From NCBI RefSeq assembly GCF_016097415.1, contig NZ_JAEHGE010000001.1, positions 1,284,914-1,348,913 of the forward strand: 64,000 nt of DNA, written 5' to 3'. Positions 27,057-37,489 of this stretch are shown piece by piece. The stretch comes from a sulfur-oxidizing endosymbiont of Gigantopelta aegis. GTDB taxonomy: Bacteria; Pseudomonadota; Gammaproteobacteria; GRL18. The notes under the pieces are model-generated. The model did not search any database and was not told where the DNA came from. It saw only the letters and a program-made list of their open reading frames with translations. The position numbers and the translations under genes are program-made. The stretch's first letter is position 1. Every line of letters begins with the position of its first letter.

Positions 27057-28664
27057 TTAGCTCCTAAACTTTTTGTTGCGTGATTTGGGCTGTTTAGCCG
27101 ATTTCTTTTTCATGGCAAATGTTTCCTCAAAAAGAAGGCGGTTGTTTTCGTTGGAAAAAATTGCCAACTCATCAATACATTTTTCTCTTTCCTGAACCTG
27201 CATATTGTATAGGGTTGAAATGAGGCCACCTAAAGCGGCAATCAGCATGATCTCTTTTTTTGGTTTATGCTCAAGATTAATTAGGTAGTTCCTCAAGAAG
27301 TCACCTTGTACTGTTAAGTCATTAAAGATACCTAACTTATCTTGTAGTGATTTAAGATGGTTAGCGACTTGCTTCATTTTTTTCTTATCAAATTCACTAC
27401 CGAAGAAATACAATAAATAGCGCAATTTTTTACAATCAATACGAATGTCATGGATTTTTTCATCAGCTGTGCTGCTGTTAATTTTTCTTGCTGCAAGATA
27501 AATCTTTTTATAAGATTTTTGAATTTTACTGACCGCCAGTTCAATCGTGGGGCGTTCACTCCATTTTGTTTCTACAGCAGAATATCCATGAACAAATTGC
27601 GCTTGTAATTCATCAATGTCATCACGATAGGCACGGCTTGCAATCCATCGGCTGATGCGTTTGGCTTCTATTTGGCGATTTTTTTCAAAATCGGTGAACA
27701 TGGGGAGGAGATCATCGCGCATGGGTTCAGGCAATAAACCCATATAACGCGCCTTATCCATAATAAAAACATCCAGATCCCTAAGTTTATTAGTTTCTCT
27801 GGCCATATTCCCAAAGCGTTCTTTCAGGATAAGCACATCCTGAGCAGGAAAAACTTCTTTGAGTTGCACAATTGCTGCTCGTACCATGCGAATAGCCACC
27901 CGAAAATGATGTAAAAATTCGCTATCAATATCTTGGATAATGCCTTTTTCTGTCATGCGTTGCTTACTGATCATTGTGTTGATAATGTGACTGACAGCGG
28001 TACGTGCAGGCATTTTTGCCGGTAATTTGAGTTGAGGCTTGATATTAAAAGGAACGGGCATCACGCCGATAGCACCTAAAATAGTGTCTAAGGGGGATAA
28101 ACTGGGCTTTAGAGGGTTTAATTGATTTAACAATCGATTGGCAAGTTTGTATTCTTTTGCATAGCCGGTAATGGGTGAAATTTTTACCTGGCGCATCAAC
28201 GGTGTTCTGGGATATTCGGTGTCAAAAATAGAAATAAGCTGACAATGGACTAATAGTTTGCCATCCTCATTTTGTAAATTGAGTTGCTCAATTCTGAGTA
28301 TTCCCTGATAAACAGGGTGCAATGCACGTAATTTAAGAATAGGTTTTAAAATCTGTTGTACTTCCGGATCGGGAAAATCCCACCAGAATTTACTTCGAGC
28401 ATTGATATTATCAATTTCAAGCGCTGATTCATCATCAAATAAATGTGCTTCATCCCATAGGCTGATGCTTTGATTATTGGTGCGTACGGCCATGATTCTA
28501 TGGGCGTACAAACTCCATTCAAAACTTTCAAGTAGAGAAAATGGGCCGGCTGTAGTCTCAATAGGTTTGACAATAAAGCTGGACTTTAATGTTTCCAGAA
28601 ATTGTTTCTTGGTTAATTGCTCCGGCAGGAGATAGCTATTGTCATTGTTATTCGATGTTTTCAT
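27057..28664 (-). CDS. CHAD-domain protein with a CYTH-like N-terminal region
   Basis: About 535 residues from the preferred Met at 28664 (a GTG at 28712 is possible). The C-terminal ~300 residues are a CHAD domain: conserved His residues in LHHFRVAIRMVRAAIVQLK and KIHDIRIDCKKLRYLLYFF, both surrounded by Arg and Lys. CHAD domains bind polyphosphate. The first ~200 residues resemble a decayed CYTH (triphosphate tunnel) domain, for example LESFEWSLYAHRIMAVR, but lack the clear ExExK opening motif. It is the first gene of the CHAD-ParA-Nudix-CARF nuclease operon. Confidence 0.85.
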   Translation of the reverse strand: MKTSNNNDNSYLLPEQLTKKQFLETLKSSFIVKPIETTAGPFSLLESFEWSLYAHRIMAVRTNNQSISLWDEAHLFDDESALEIDNINARSKFWWDFPDPEVQQILKPILKLRALHPVYQGILRIEQLNLQNEDGKLLVHCQLISIFDTEYPRTPLMRQVKISPITGYAKEYKLANRLLNQLNPLKPSLSPLDTILGAIGVMPVPFNIKPQLKLPAKMPARTAVSHIINTMISKQRMTEKGIIQDIDSEFLHHFRVAIRMVRAAIVQLKEVFPAQDVLILKERFGNMARETNKLRDLDVFIMDKARYMGLLPEPMRDDLLPMFTDFEKNRQIEAKRISRWIASRAYRDDIDELQAQFVHGYSAVETKWSERPTIELAVSKIQKSYKKIYLAARKINSSTADEKIHDIRIDCKKLRYLLYFFGSEFDKKKMKQVANHLKSLQDKLGIFNDLTVQGDFLRNYLINLEHKPKKEIMLIAALGGLISTLYNMQVQEREKCIDELAIFSNENNRLLFEETFAMKKKSAKQPKSRNKKFRS

Positions 28665-29442
28665 TATTCGATACGGCTCCAGAAATATTTCCTCATAAAA
28701 TAGAAAGGTCACTCAATACTATAGCGAATAAGCATGAATAAATAAAGAAATCAGTTGATTAGCGATTTAACTGCAAGTGAAATATCAGTTGCTTTGTTAA
28801 CTAATAGTTAACTTAAGCTCAGGTTGCGGGTGTCCCCATTTATTGCCGTTTTGACTAAGGTTTTTCCCTATAAATGAGCTACCTCCATTGATAAGCTCAA
28901 AAGGTCACGGTATAGTTTCCAGCATAATAATAATTTAACCTGATTATTTAGCTAGGTTAACCGTTGAATTAACAGTTTATTTAGCTTTAAATGCTGGGTT
29001 ATTTTGGAATTTTAAACACGCTTGTATGGATGTGGGTTTGTGTTTTATAAGGGATTGTAAATAAGTATTTATTAAAAACTGATTTTTAAAGTCTAATTTT
29101 AGGCTGAATACTGAGTTAAAAATATATATTGTTCAATTTGTAAAATAATTACATTAATTCTTTAGAAAACAATAAGATGATAGTGGTTCTTAATGTCAAA
29201 TGTAATAAGTGGCGTTCCTGTCAAATAAATTTCCCATAATAAAACGCTTACAATTTGTGAGTATTATGAAATTCCTGCATGATTTTTGTCATTATCTAGG
29301 TCATCTGAATTGACTATTAGGCGTGTTTGCTTGAAAATTACCCGTTAGCTGATCGATAGATCAGAATGTTCATCGAAATGGATGCTTTTGGCATTATTTC
29401 ATCCCATTATTTTGTACATTAATTTGGAACACAGGTTTGACA
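28665..29442. promoter_or_regulatory. Divergent promoter region between the CHAD operon and pfaA
   Basis: About 780 bases without a gene separate these two divergently transcribed operons. Two interrupted palindromes stand out: gttaac-taata-gttaac (28796-28812), about 130 bases upstream of the CHAD start, and ttaacct/aggttaa arms at 28935-28941 and 28954-28960. Both could be repressor sites. The pfaA start is preceded by cagg seven bases before the ATG. I could not assign -35/-10 boxes with confidence. Confidence 0.5.
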
Positions 29443-32400
29443 ATGGAAGATAAAAATATTATCGACAAAAAAATTGCTTCGCGATTACAAGAAACACCGA
29501 TTGCTATTATCGGTATGGCATCGCTTTTTCCTGAATCCAGAGATTTACATGAATTTTGGGAAAACATTGTCGGCAAGATGGATTGTATTATTGATGTGCC
29601 AGCGGATCGTTGGGAAATCAACGACTTATACGATGCTGACCCATCTGCACCGGATAAAAGTTATAGTAAACGCGGTGGTTTTATTCCTGATATTGATTTT
29701 GACCCCATGGAATTTGGTTTGCCACCGAACATCCTTGAAGTCACTGATTCCTCACAATTATTGTCTCTGGTTGTTGCCAGAGATTTATTAAAAGATTGTG
29801 GTTATGAAGAAGGTAATTTTGACCGGGAAAACACCGGTGTGATATTAGGCGTAGGAGGCGGTCAAAAGTTAATTACGCCTTTGGTTTCACGTCTGCAAGG
29901 CCCAGTTTGGGAAAAAGTGCTCAGAAGTAGTGGTGTCGCGGAAGATGATATCCAAATTCTTATCGAAAAAATGAAAAAAGCCTATATTCCCTGGGTAGAG
30001 AATTCGTTCCCGGGTATGTTGGGTAATGTGATTGCCGGTCGTGTTGCTAATCGTTTCGATTTAGGCGGCACTAACTGTGTCGTTGATGCGGCCTGCGCCG
30101 GTTCACTCGCTGCTATGAAAATGGCGATCAGTGATTTGCTTGAATACAAGGCAAATACCATGATCACCGGTGGTGTAGATACTGACAATTCACCCTTCAT
30201 GTTCCTTAATTTTAGTAAAACACCCGCATTCACTGACGGTGAAGTGCCTAAGCCTTTTGATGAAGACTCACATGGTATCGTTATTGGTGAAGGTGTGGGT
30301 ATGGTCATGCTCAAGCGTCTGGAAGATGCCGAACGTGACAATGACCGAATTTATGCCGTGATTAAAGGCGTGGGCTCATCCAGTGATGGCCGTTTCAAAA
30401 GCATTTATGCACCACGCTCTACTGGCCAGCGTGTGGCCATCGACCGTGCCTATGATGAGGCCGGTTTTGACAAGAAAACCATTGATTTGGTTGAAGCACA
30501 TGGTACGGGCACCAAAGCCGGTGATGCAGCAGAGTTTGATGGTTTAAAATTGGCCTTTGATTATGATGGTCATGAAAAACAACATATTGCTATCGGCAGT
30601 GTGAAGTCTCAAATTGGACATACCAAAACGGCGGCAGGTTCTGCGGGCATAATAAAAACTGCCTTGGCCTTATACCATAAGATCCTGCCACCAACGATTA
30701 ACATTGATAATCCAAACCCTAAATTGGGCATGGATGAGTCATCCTTTTACCTTAATACCGATACTCGTCCCTGGATTAATGCTTCCAATACACCTCGTCG
30801 TGCGGGTGTGAGTTCCTTTGGTTTTGGTGGCAGTAACTACCATTTTGTGATGGAAGAATATGCCCCCGAAATGGATAAAACCACGGGTAAAGATTATCGC
30901 CTGCACAAAGTTTCCCGTTCTTTTGTATTAAACGCAGCCAATTCAGCGGATTTGGCTAGCAAGTGTGAATCATGGTCAAAGGCCTTGTCTAGTGATGATA
31001 GTGGCAAGGCTTATTATAATTTTGTGCAAGAAGCCGAAGCCAGTGATGTACCGGAAAACAATGCCCGTATTGGATTTGTCGCCTTGGATCAAGACGCTGT
31101 AATTAGTATTTTAAATACTGCTGCTGAGCAACTGAAAACACAAACAAATGATGTCTGGGATCATCCCACAGGTATTCATTATCGTGCCAAAGCCTTACCA
31201 AAGGATGCCAAGGTCGTGGCCTTATTCTCCGGTCAGGGCTCACAATACTTGAATATGTGTAAGGATCTGACGGTCAATTATCCGCCCATGCGCGAAGCCT
31301 TTGGACTAATGGGGCAACAATTCCTAGAAGACAATTCAACCCCCATCAGTCGTGTGGTTTTCCCCGAAGAAACCTTTACCCCTGAAGCCAAAAAAGCGCA
31401 GGAAGAAAAACTCAAACTGACACAATATATCCAACCTGCTGTTGGTTCAGTGAGTTCTGGTTTGTATAAAATGACTCAGGAAGCAGGATTTAAACCTGAT
31501 TTTGTCGCTGGTCATAGTTATGGTGAACTGACGGCCTTATGGGCTGCTGGTATTATTGACGATGAAAGTTTCTATAGCTTGTCACGCGCTCGTAGTATCG
31601 CCATGGGTACACCACCGGATGCCGGATATGATGCCGGTAGCATGATGGCGGTTATGGGTGATGCTAAAGCAATTGAAGCAAAACTAGGTGATTATGAAGG
31701 CGTTGCTATCGCTAATTTTAATTCACCTAAGCAGGTAGTGGTCGCAGGTCCGACACAGGCAATCGAAGCGGCCAGAGAAGGCCTGAAAAAAGACGGCTTC
31801 TCAGCCGTTACCTTGCCGGTCTCGGCAGCTTTCCATTCGCCCTTAGTTAAATACGCACACAAGCCGTTTTCTGATGCCATTGATAAGATCACTTTTAATG
31901 AGCCACATACCACGATTTTTTCTAATGTCACGGCCAAGGAATATCCTCAGTCGGCGAGCAAAATTAAAGAAAGCTTTAAGCGTAATATGCTTAACTCAGT
32001 ACAATTCACCCAGGAAATTAATAATATTGCCGATCAGGGCGGTACTATTTTCGTAGAATTTGGTCCAAAGAATGTGTTGACCAAATTAGTCGGTGCTATT
32101 TTAGCTGATCGTAACCACCTAGCGATTGCCATGAATAGCACACCGAAGAAAAACAGTGACCTAGTCTACCGTGATGCCTTGGTGCAACTAAAAATAGCAG
32201 GCGTTGATATCAATCTTAAAGATGTCTATCAAAAAGATGTAGAAGCGCCAGTGACTAAAAAGCCAGGCATGAATATCAGATTGAACGGTGCTAACTATGT
32301 CAGTGATGCGACTAAGAAAGCCTTTGAAGATGCTTTAAATGATGGTTATAAATTGCAATTACCGCATAAGCCTTCACTAGAGACCACAGAACCTACTCCT

Positions 32401-35400
32401 GCTGTGGCATCGACTATAGTGACAGCAACAGTAACAAAAGCACCAGTAGAAACAATCGCAACACCAATCGTTAATCAAGTCACTGAAACTCAAGCTGTAG
32501 TTGAATCAGTACCAGAACAACAATTGCTCCAAGTAAGCCAAACGCTTGATCAATCAGAATGGTTGCAAACTCAATCAGCCACTCTCAAAGCACATGAAAT
32601 GTATCTGCAAAATCAGCAGGATTATTCCCATGGTTTCTTTGACATGATGCATCATCTGGTGGATGAATTTGGTACTCAGAATAAAGCTGTGCCAGATAAT
32701 ATTACTCAGGGCATGTCAGATCTGCATCAATATCAGCAAGATACCTTACGTGTCCATGAAAGCTATTTACAAAGTCAGATTGAGTTTAATAAATCCACTC
32801 ATCACTTGATGGCGGGATCTCAGGCAACTACAGCTCAAGAAACTACAGCTCAAGTAACTACAGTTCAAGCAAGGTCAATACCCTCTGCACCCGTTGCCAA
32901 TAATAATACCACAGCCTCAGCTGTTCCAACGTCTGCGCCGGTAGCACAGGCATCAATACCTACGCCAATATCTACGCCAATAGTAAGGGCTACATCGGAG
33001 CCAATGGCTAAAACAGTATTCACTGCTAGCGCCAACATTGAAAGCACTCCCCAGACAGTGACTAAGGGCTTAGATTCAGCGACTATCCAAAAAGGTATGC
33101 TAGAAATTGTGCAAGATAAAACCGGCTATCCGGTTGAAATGCTTGATTTGAATATGAATATGGAAGCGGACTTGGGTATTGACTCCATTAAGCGTGTTGA
33201 AATTCTCGGTGCCATGACCGCCAAGTTCCCTGAGTTACCAGAATTGGATCAGAATGACTTAGCAGAAATGCAAACCCTGAAAGAAATTGTTGATTATGTC
33301 GAAGCAAAAGCAGATTCTGCGCCAACACAAGTCGTATCGACAGCAGTAGCACCGACAGCAACATCATCTGGACTTGATTCAGCTCAAATTCAACAAGGCA
33401 TGTTAGAAATTGTTCAAGACAAAACGGGCTATCCCGTTGAAATGCTTGATTTGAATATGAATATGGAGGCTGACTTAGGTATTGACTCCATTAAGCGTGT
33501 TGAAATCCTCGGTGCTATGACCGCGAAGTTCCCCGATCTGCCAGAGTTGGATCAGAATGACTTAGCAGAAATGCAAACCTTAAAAGAAATCGTCGATTAC
33601 GTCGAGCAAAAGGCGGGTGCTATGGCAGCAGTCGCTTTTTCAAATCAAGTACCTGCAAATGAAGTGCCTGTAAACGAAGTGGCATCAGGCGGTATTGATT
33701 CAGCCCAAATTGAACAAGGTATGTTGGAAATTGTTAATGAGAAAACCGGCTATCCGGTAGAAATGCTCGATTTGAATATGAACATGGAAGCAGACCTCGG
33801 TATTGACTCCATTAAGCGTGTTGAAATCCTCGGTGCGATGACCAGTAAATTCCCTAATTTGCCTGAACTGGATCAGAATGATTTAGCTGAAATGCAAACC
33901 TTAAAAGAAATCGTTGATTATGTTGAGCAAAAGGCTGGCGCTATGGCACCAGTCGCCTCTGCAAACGAAGCGACATCAGGCGGCATCGATGCAGCTCAAA
34001 TCCAACAGGGCATGTTGGAAATCGTTAATGAAAAAACCGGCTATCCGGTTGAAATGCTTGATTTGAATATGAATATGGAAGCAGACCTCGGTATCGACTC
34101 CATTAAGCGTGTTGAAATTTTGGGTGCGATGACCAGTAAATTCCCTAATTTGCCTGAACTGGATCAGAATGATTTAGCTGAAATGCAAACCTTAAAAGAA
34201 ATCGTTGATTATGTCGAGCAAAAGGCGGGTGCAATAGCGTCAGCAACAGTATCAACAACAGCGTCAACAACAGTGTCTGTTTCTGCAGCTCCTACCATCA
34301 ACTCGGCACAAATCAAACAAGGCATGCTGGAAATCGTTAATGAAAAAACCGGTTATCCCGTTGAAATGCTCGATTTGAATATGAACATGGAAGCGGACTT
34401 AGGCATCGACTCAATTAAGCGCGTTGAAATCTTAGGCGCTATGACAACTAAATTCCCTGACTTGCCTGAATTGGATCAAAATGACTTAGCAGAAATGCAA
34501 ACCCTGAAAGAAATTGTTGATTATGTAGAACAAAAATCAGGTGCGAGTGCTGCAAACAATGAAAGCCCAGCTGTAGATATTCAAGAAAGTGCTGAAACGA
34601 TTTCAGTTTCAATCGTCATCGACGAAGCCGCCATTCAAAAAAGCATGCTCGAAATCGTCAATGAAAAAACCGGTTATCCCGTTGAAATGTTGGATTTAAC
34701 CATGGATTTAGAAGCGGATTTAGGCATTGATTCGATTAAACGCGTTGAAATTCTTGGTGCCATGACCAGTAAGTTCCCAGAACTGCCAGAAATGGATCAA
34801 AATGAATTATCAGAGATGCTTACCCTGGAAGAAATCGTTAATTATGTTAAAAGTCTAGTACCACAGGATAGCACTTTAAGTCGTGCGCTTTCGGAAGCCC
34901 CTGCGGATAATATCTTAGCTGAGCAGTCCGCTAATCAGGATTCATTTTCTACCACAGAGAGTATCGTGGTAAAAAAGTACCTGCCTCGACCTGATGTTTT
35001 AGGATCAGAAATCAGCGTCACGGGCCGTACCTGTTTGATCACCGATAATGGTGAAAAAATCACCGTTAATACCGCCAAAAACCTGCAAAACTTAGGCTGG
35101 AATGTCATTGTAATGCAACTGCCAAATTCCTTGGTGGCTAAGCCAAGTAGCTTACCCAAGGGTGTTAAAAGCATCAAATTGCCCAAAGTAAGTGATGAAG
35201 AACTAGCCAATACCCTGACTGCACTGACCAGTGAGCATACAATTAATGGCTTCATTCATCTCAGTGCCAAACCTTCAGCAAAGGGCAGTAAGATTAAATT
35301 TGGCAAACGTGAATCCACGATTTTAAAAATGGTGTTCTTTACAGCTAAACATTTAAAAGAAGCTTTAACTAATAAGCCAGAGCAGGGTCGACACTTCTTT

Positions 35401-37410
35401 ATCAGCATGACTTATATGGATGGTGAAATTGGTACCGGTGGTCATAATCGTTTTGAGTTAAATCAGGGTGGTTTAAATGGCTTGATTAAAACGGTTAACT
35501 TGGAATGGGAAGCGGTCTTTTGTCGTGCCATTGATTTAAGCCCTGAAATTGATGACAAGCAGGGTGCTCAATTATTGATGGCAGAAGCCTTTGATCCGGA
35601 TTTGTCAGTTACAGAAATTGGCTATTCAGATAATGGTCGAATGACTTTATCAGCTGAAGTACGTCCTCATGCTACTGTGGAATCAAACAATGCAAACATT
35701 ACTGACAAATCGGTGTTTCTCGTCAGTGGTGGTGCAAAAGGCGTAACCGCTGCTTGTATTATGCCTCTGGCAGAACAGTATCATTGTCGCTTTATTCTTG
35801 CTGGCCGTGCACCTTATACGGGCACTGAACCTGAATGGGCGCAAGGTTGCACAGATGAGACTGAATTAAAACGTAAGATTATGGAGGCTATTAAAGCCGC
35901 AGGCGATATGCCAACGCCGGTATTAGTCAACAAGCGTCTGCGTGCGATTAAGTCAGATAGAGAAATTAGTAAAACCCTTAAACAAATTACTGACTTAGGT
36001 GGTCAGGCTGAATACATCAGTGCTGATGTGACGAATAGTGATGCTTTAAAAGAAATGGCAGCACCGGCGATTAAAAAGCTGGGCAAAATCACTGGCTTGA
36101 TTCATGGTGCTGGCGTTTTAGCGGATAAACCGATAAATAAGAAGACCGAAGCTGATTTTAATGCAGTATTGAATACTAAGATTGATGGTCTGGAAGCGAT
36201 GTTATCGCTGGTGAATAAAGACAATCTTGAATATCTGGTGATGTTCTCATCAGCGGCTGGTTTCTATGGTAATAATGGTCAATCTGACTATTCAGTTGCT
36301 AATGAAATTCTCAATAAAACCGCTTATCAATTCAGACATTATTATCCTAAGTGTCATGTCGTTTCCTTTAATTGGGGACCTTGGGATGGTGGCATGGTAA
36401 CGGAAGAATTAAAACGTTACTTCAGAGAACGTAATGTTGAGATTATTCCGATGGCAGAGGGTGTGGAAATTTTTGCTAATGAATTGCATCAGGATCGTGC
36501 CGAGACTATTCAGCTTTTAGTGGGTAGTTCAATGCGTGCTGATATCGATAAGACCGATACACCTTTACGCTCTTTTTTGATTAATACTAAGTTGTTGTTA
36601 GAAGATAATCCTTTTTTGAATGATCATGTAATTGGTGGCAATCCAGTCTTACCATCAGCAACAGCATTGTCCTGGATGGCGAATATTTGTGAACGCATCA
36701 ATCCTTCTCAGACGTTCTTTGAATGTGATGATTTTCAAGTATTGAAAGGCATTGTGTTTGATAAGGCACAGGCTGATTCTTATCAGGTGGATGTAACGGA
36801 GTTATCTAACGATGATAATATCAGTCGCTTGCAGGTGACAATTTCTTCTAAGAAAGCAGATGGTAAACCCGTCTGGCATTATAAGGCTGACATACTCGTG
36901 GCTAAAGAAATTCCTGAAGTTCCATTGTATACCCAGTCTGATTTGAATGAGACGCAAAATACCACGGGTGAAAGTTTGTATAGTGATGGTACTTTGTTCC
37001 ATGGCTCGTTGTTTCAGGGTATTGAAAAAGTCGTCAACACGTCAATGAAGAAATTAACCCTATTATGTAATTTAGACAAAATAAAAGATAGAGAACAGGG
37101 TCAGTTTCCAATAAGCTCAATCAATCCCTTTGCCACGGACTTAATGTTCCAGGCCATGTTGGTTTGGGTCAGAGAACATCGTCACTTGGGCAGCTTGCCG
37201 CTGAAGTTTTTGAAAGTGATGAGCTATAAGGCGATTCCAAATAAAGAAGATTTCTATATTTCTTTAGATGTGGATTCTACGTCAGAAACCAATATGAAAG
37301 CAGACGTGATTATTCATGACCAAAAAGGCAATGTCTATTCCAGAGCCTTCGGTGCAGAAGTGACGGTGAGTGAAACTTTGAATGCCATGTTTAAACCAAA
37401 GAAGGTTTAA
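29443..37410 (+). CDS. pfaA: Polyunsaturated fatty acid synthase subunit PfaA (KS-MAT-6xACP-KR-DH)
   Basis: A 2655-residue iterative type I synthase subunit. Domains in order: ketosynthase (~1-470, active Cys218 in VDAACAGS, His in VEAHGTGT), malonyl-CoA:ACP transacylase (~585-900, Ser692 in GHSYGE), a linker rich in Gln/Thr/Ala, and six tandem acyl carrier proteins. Their phosphopantetheine serines are 1248, 1349, 1456, 1553, 1657 and 1764, each in LGIDSIKRVEILGAM. A ketoreductase follows (~2085-2300, VSGGAKGVTAA and FSSAAGFYGNNGQSDYSVAN), then a C-terminal PKS-type dehydratase-like hotdog domain (~2380-2655, His in NDHVIGG). The start is the ATG at 29443 with cagg upstream; a TTG two codons earlier is less likely. 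It is the first gene of the pfa operon. Confidence 0.95.
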   Translation: MEDKNIIDKKIASRLQETPIAIIGMASLFPESRDLHEFWENIVGKMDCIIDVPADRWEINDLYDADPSAPDKSYSKRGGFIPDIDFDPMEFGLPPNILEVTDSSQLLSLVVARDLLKDCGYEEGNFDRENTGVILGVGGGQKLITPLVSRLQGPVWEKVLRSSGVAEDDIQILIEKMKKAYIPWVENSFPGMLGNVIAGRVANRFDLGGTNCVVDAACAGSLAAMKMAISDLLEYKANTMITGGVDTDNSPFMFLNFSKTPAFTDGEVPKPFDEDSHGIVIGEGVGMVMLKRLEDAERDNDRIYAVIKGVGSSSDGRFKSIYAPRSTGQRVAIDRAYDEAGFDKKTIDLVEAHGTGTKAGDAAEFDGLKLAFDYDGHEKQHIAIGSVKSQIGHTKTAAGSAGIIKTALALYHKILPPTINIDNPNPKLGMDESSFYLNTDTRPWINASNTPRRAGVSSFGFGGSNYHFVMEEYAPEMDKTTGKDYRLHKVSRSFVLNAANSADLASKCESWSKALSSDDSGKAYYNFVQEAEASDVPENNARIGFVALDQDAVISILNTAAEQLKTQTNDVWDHPTGIHYRAKALPKDAKVVALFSGQGSQYLNMCKDLTVNYPPMREAFGLMGQQFLEDNSTPISRVVFPEETFTPEAKKAQEEKLKLTQYIQPAVGSVSSGLYKMTQEAGFKPDFVAGHSYGELTALWAAGIIDDESFYSLSRARSIAMGTPPDAGYDAGSMMAVMGDAKAIEAKLGDYEGVAIANFNSPKQVVVAGPTQAIEAAREGLKKDGFSAVTLPVSAAFHSPLVKYAHKPFSDAIDKITFNEPHTTIFSNVTAKEYPQSASKIKESFKRNMLNSVQFTQEINNIADQGGTIFVEFGPKNVLTKLVGAILADRNHLAIAMNSTPKKNSDLVYRDALVQLKIAGVDINLKDVYQKDVEAPVTKKPGMNIRLNGANYVSDATKKAFEDALNDGYKLQLPHKPSLETTEPTPAVASTIVTATVTKAPVETIATPIVNQVTETQAVVESVPEQQLLQVSQTLDQSEWLQTQSATLKAHEMYLQNQQDYSHGFFDMMHHLVDEFGTQNKAVPDNITQGMSDLHQYQQDTLRVHESYLQSQIEFNKSTHHLMAGSQATTAQETTAQVTTVQARSIPSAPVANNNTTASAVPTSAPVAQASIPTPISTPIVRATSEPMAKTVFTASANIESTPQTVTKGLDSATIQKGMLEIVQDKTGYPVEMLDLNMNMEADLGIDSIKRVEILGAMTAKFPELPELDQNDLAEMQTLKEIVDYVEAKADSAPTQVVSTAVAPTATSSGLDSAQIQQGMLEIVQDKTGYPVEMLDLNMNMEADLGIDSIKRVEILGAMTAKFPDLPELDQNDLAEMQTLKEIVDYVEQKAGAMAAVAFSNQVPANEVPVNEVASGGIDSAQIEQGMLEIVNEKTGYPVEMLDLNMNMEADLGIDSIKRVEILGAMTSKFPNLPELDQNDLAEMQTLKEIVDYVEQKAGAMAPVASANEATSGGIDAAQIQQGMLEIVNEKTGYPVEMLDLNMNMEADLGIDSIKRVEILGAMTSKFPNLPELDQNDLAEMQTLKEIVDYVEQKAGAIASATVSTTASTTVSVSAAPTINSAQIKQGMLEIVNEKTGYPVEMLDLNMNMEADLGIDSIKRVEILGAMTTKFPDLPELDQNDLAEMQTLKEIVDYVEQKSGASAANNESPAVDIQESAETISVSIVIDEAAIQKSMLEIVNEKTGYPVEMLDLTMDLEADLGIDSIKRVEILGAMTSKFPELPEMDQNELSEMLTLEEIVNYVKSLVPQDSTLSRALSEAPADNILAEQSANQDSFSTTESIVVKKYLPRPDVLGSEISVTGRTCLITDNGEKITVNTAKNLQNLGWNVIVMQLPNSLVAKPSSLPKGVKSIKLPKVSDEELANTLTALTSEHTINGFIHLSAKPSAKGSKIKFGKRESTILKMVFFTAKHLKEALTNKPEQGRHFFISMTYMDGEIGTGGHNRFELNQGGLNGLIKTVNLEWEAVFCRAIDLSPEIDDKQGAQLLMAEAFDPDLSVTEIGYSDNGRMTLSAEVRPHATVESNNANITDKSVFLVSGGAKGVTAACIMPLAEQYHCRFILAGRAPYTGTEPEWAQGCTDETELKRKIMEAIKAAGDMPTPVLVNKRLRAIKSDREISKTLKQITDLGGQAEYISADVTNSDALKEMAAPAIKKLGKITGLIHGAGVLADKPINKKTEADFNAVLNTKIDGLEAMLSLVNKDNLEYLVMFSSAAGFYGNNGQSDYSVANEILNKTAYQFRHYYPKCHVVSFNWGPWDGGMVTEELKRYFRERNVEIIPMAEGVEIFANELHQDRAETIQLLVGSSMRADIDKTDTPLRSFLINTKLLLEDNPFLNDHVIGGNPVLPSATALSWMANICERINPSQTFFECDDFQVLKGIVFDKAQADSYQVDVTELSNDDNISRLQVTISSKKADGKPVWHYKADILVAKEIPEVPLYTQSDLNETQNTTGESLYSDGTLFHGSLFQGIEKVVNTSMKKLTLLCNLDKIKDREQGQFPISSINPFATDLMFQAMLVWVREHRHLGSLPLKFLKVMSYKAIPNKEDFYISLDVDSTSETNMKADVIIHDQKGNVYSRAFGAEVTVSETLNAMFKPKKV

Positions 37411-37489
37411 ACCTAAAAAGCTTAAACAAACTAAATACAATAAAAGCTTTGCCTTGCATTCCGGCTAGGCAAGGCGGAGAAAAACATAC

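Noticed and set aside
24685..28664. CRISPR array or cas genes near the CARF nuclease
   Set aside because: I looked for regularly spaced direct repeats and for Cas-like proteins in the window and saw none.
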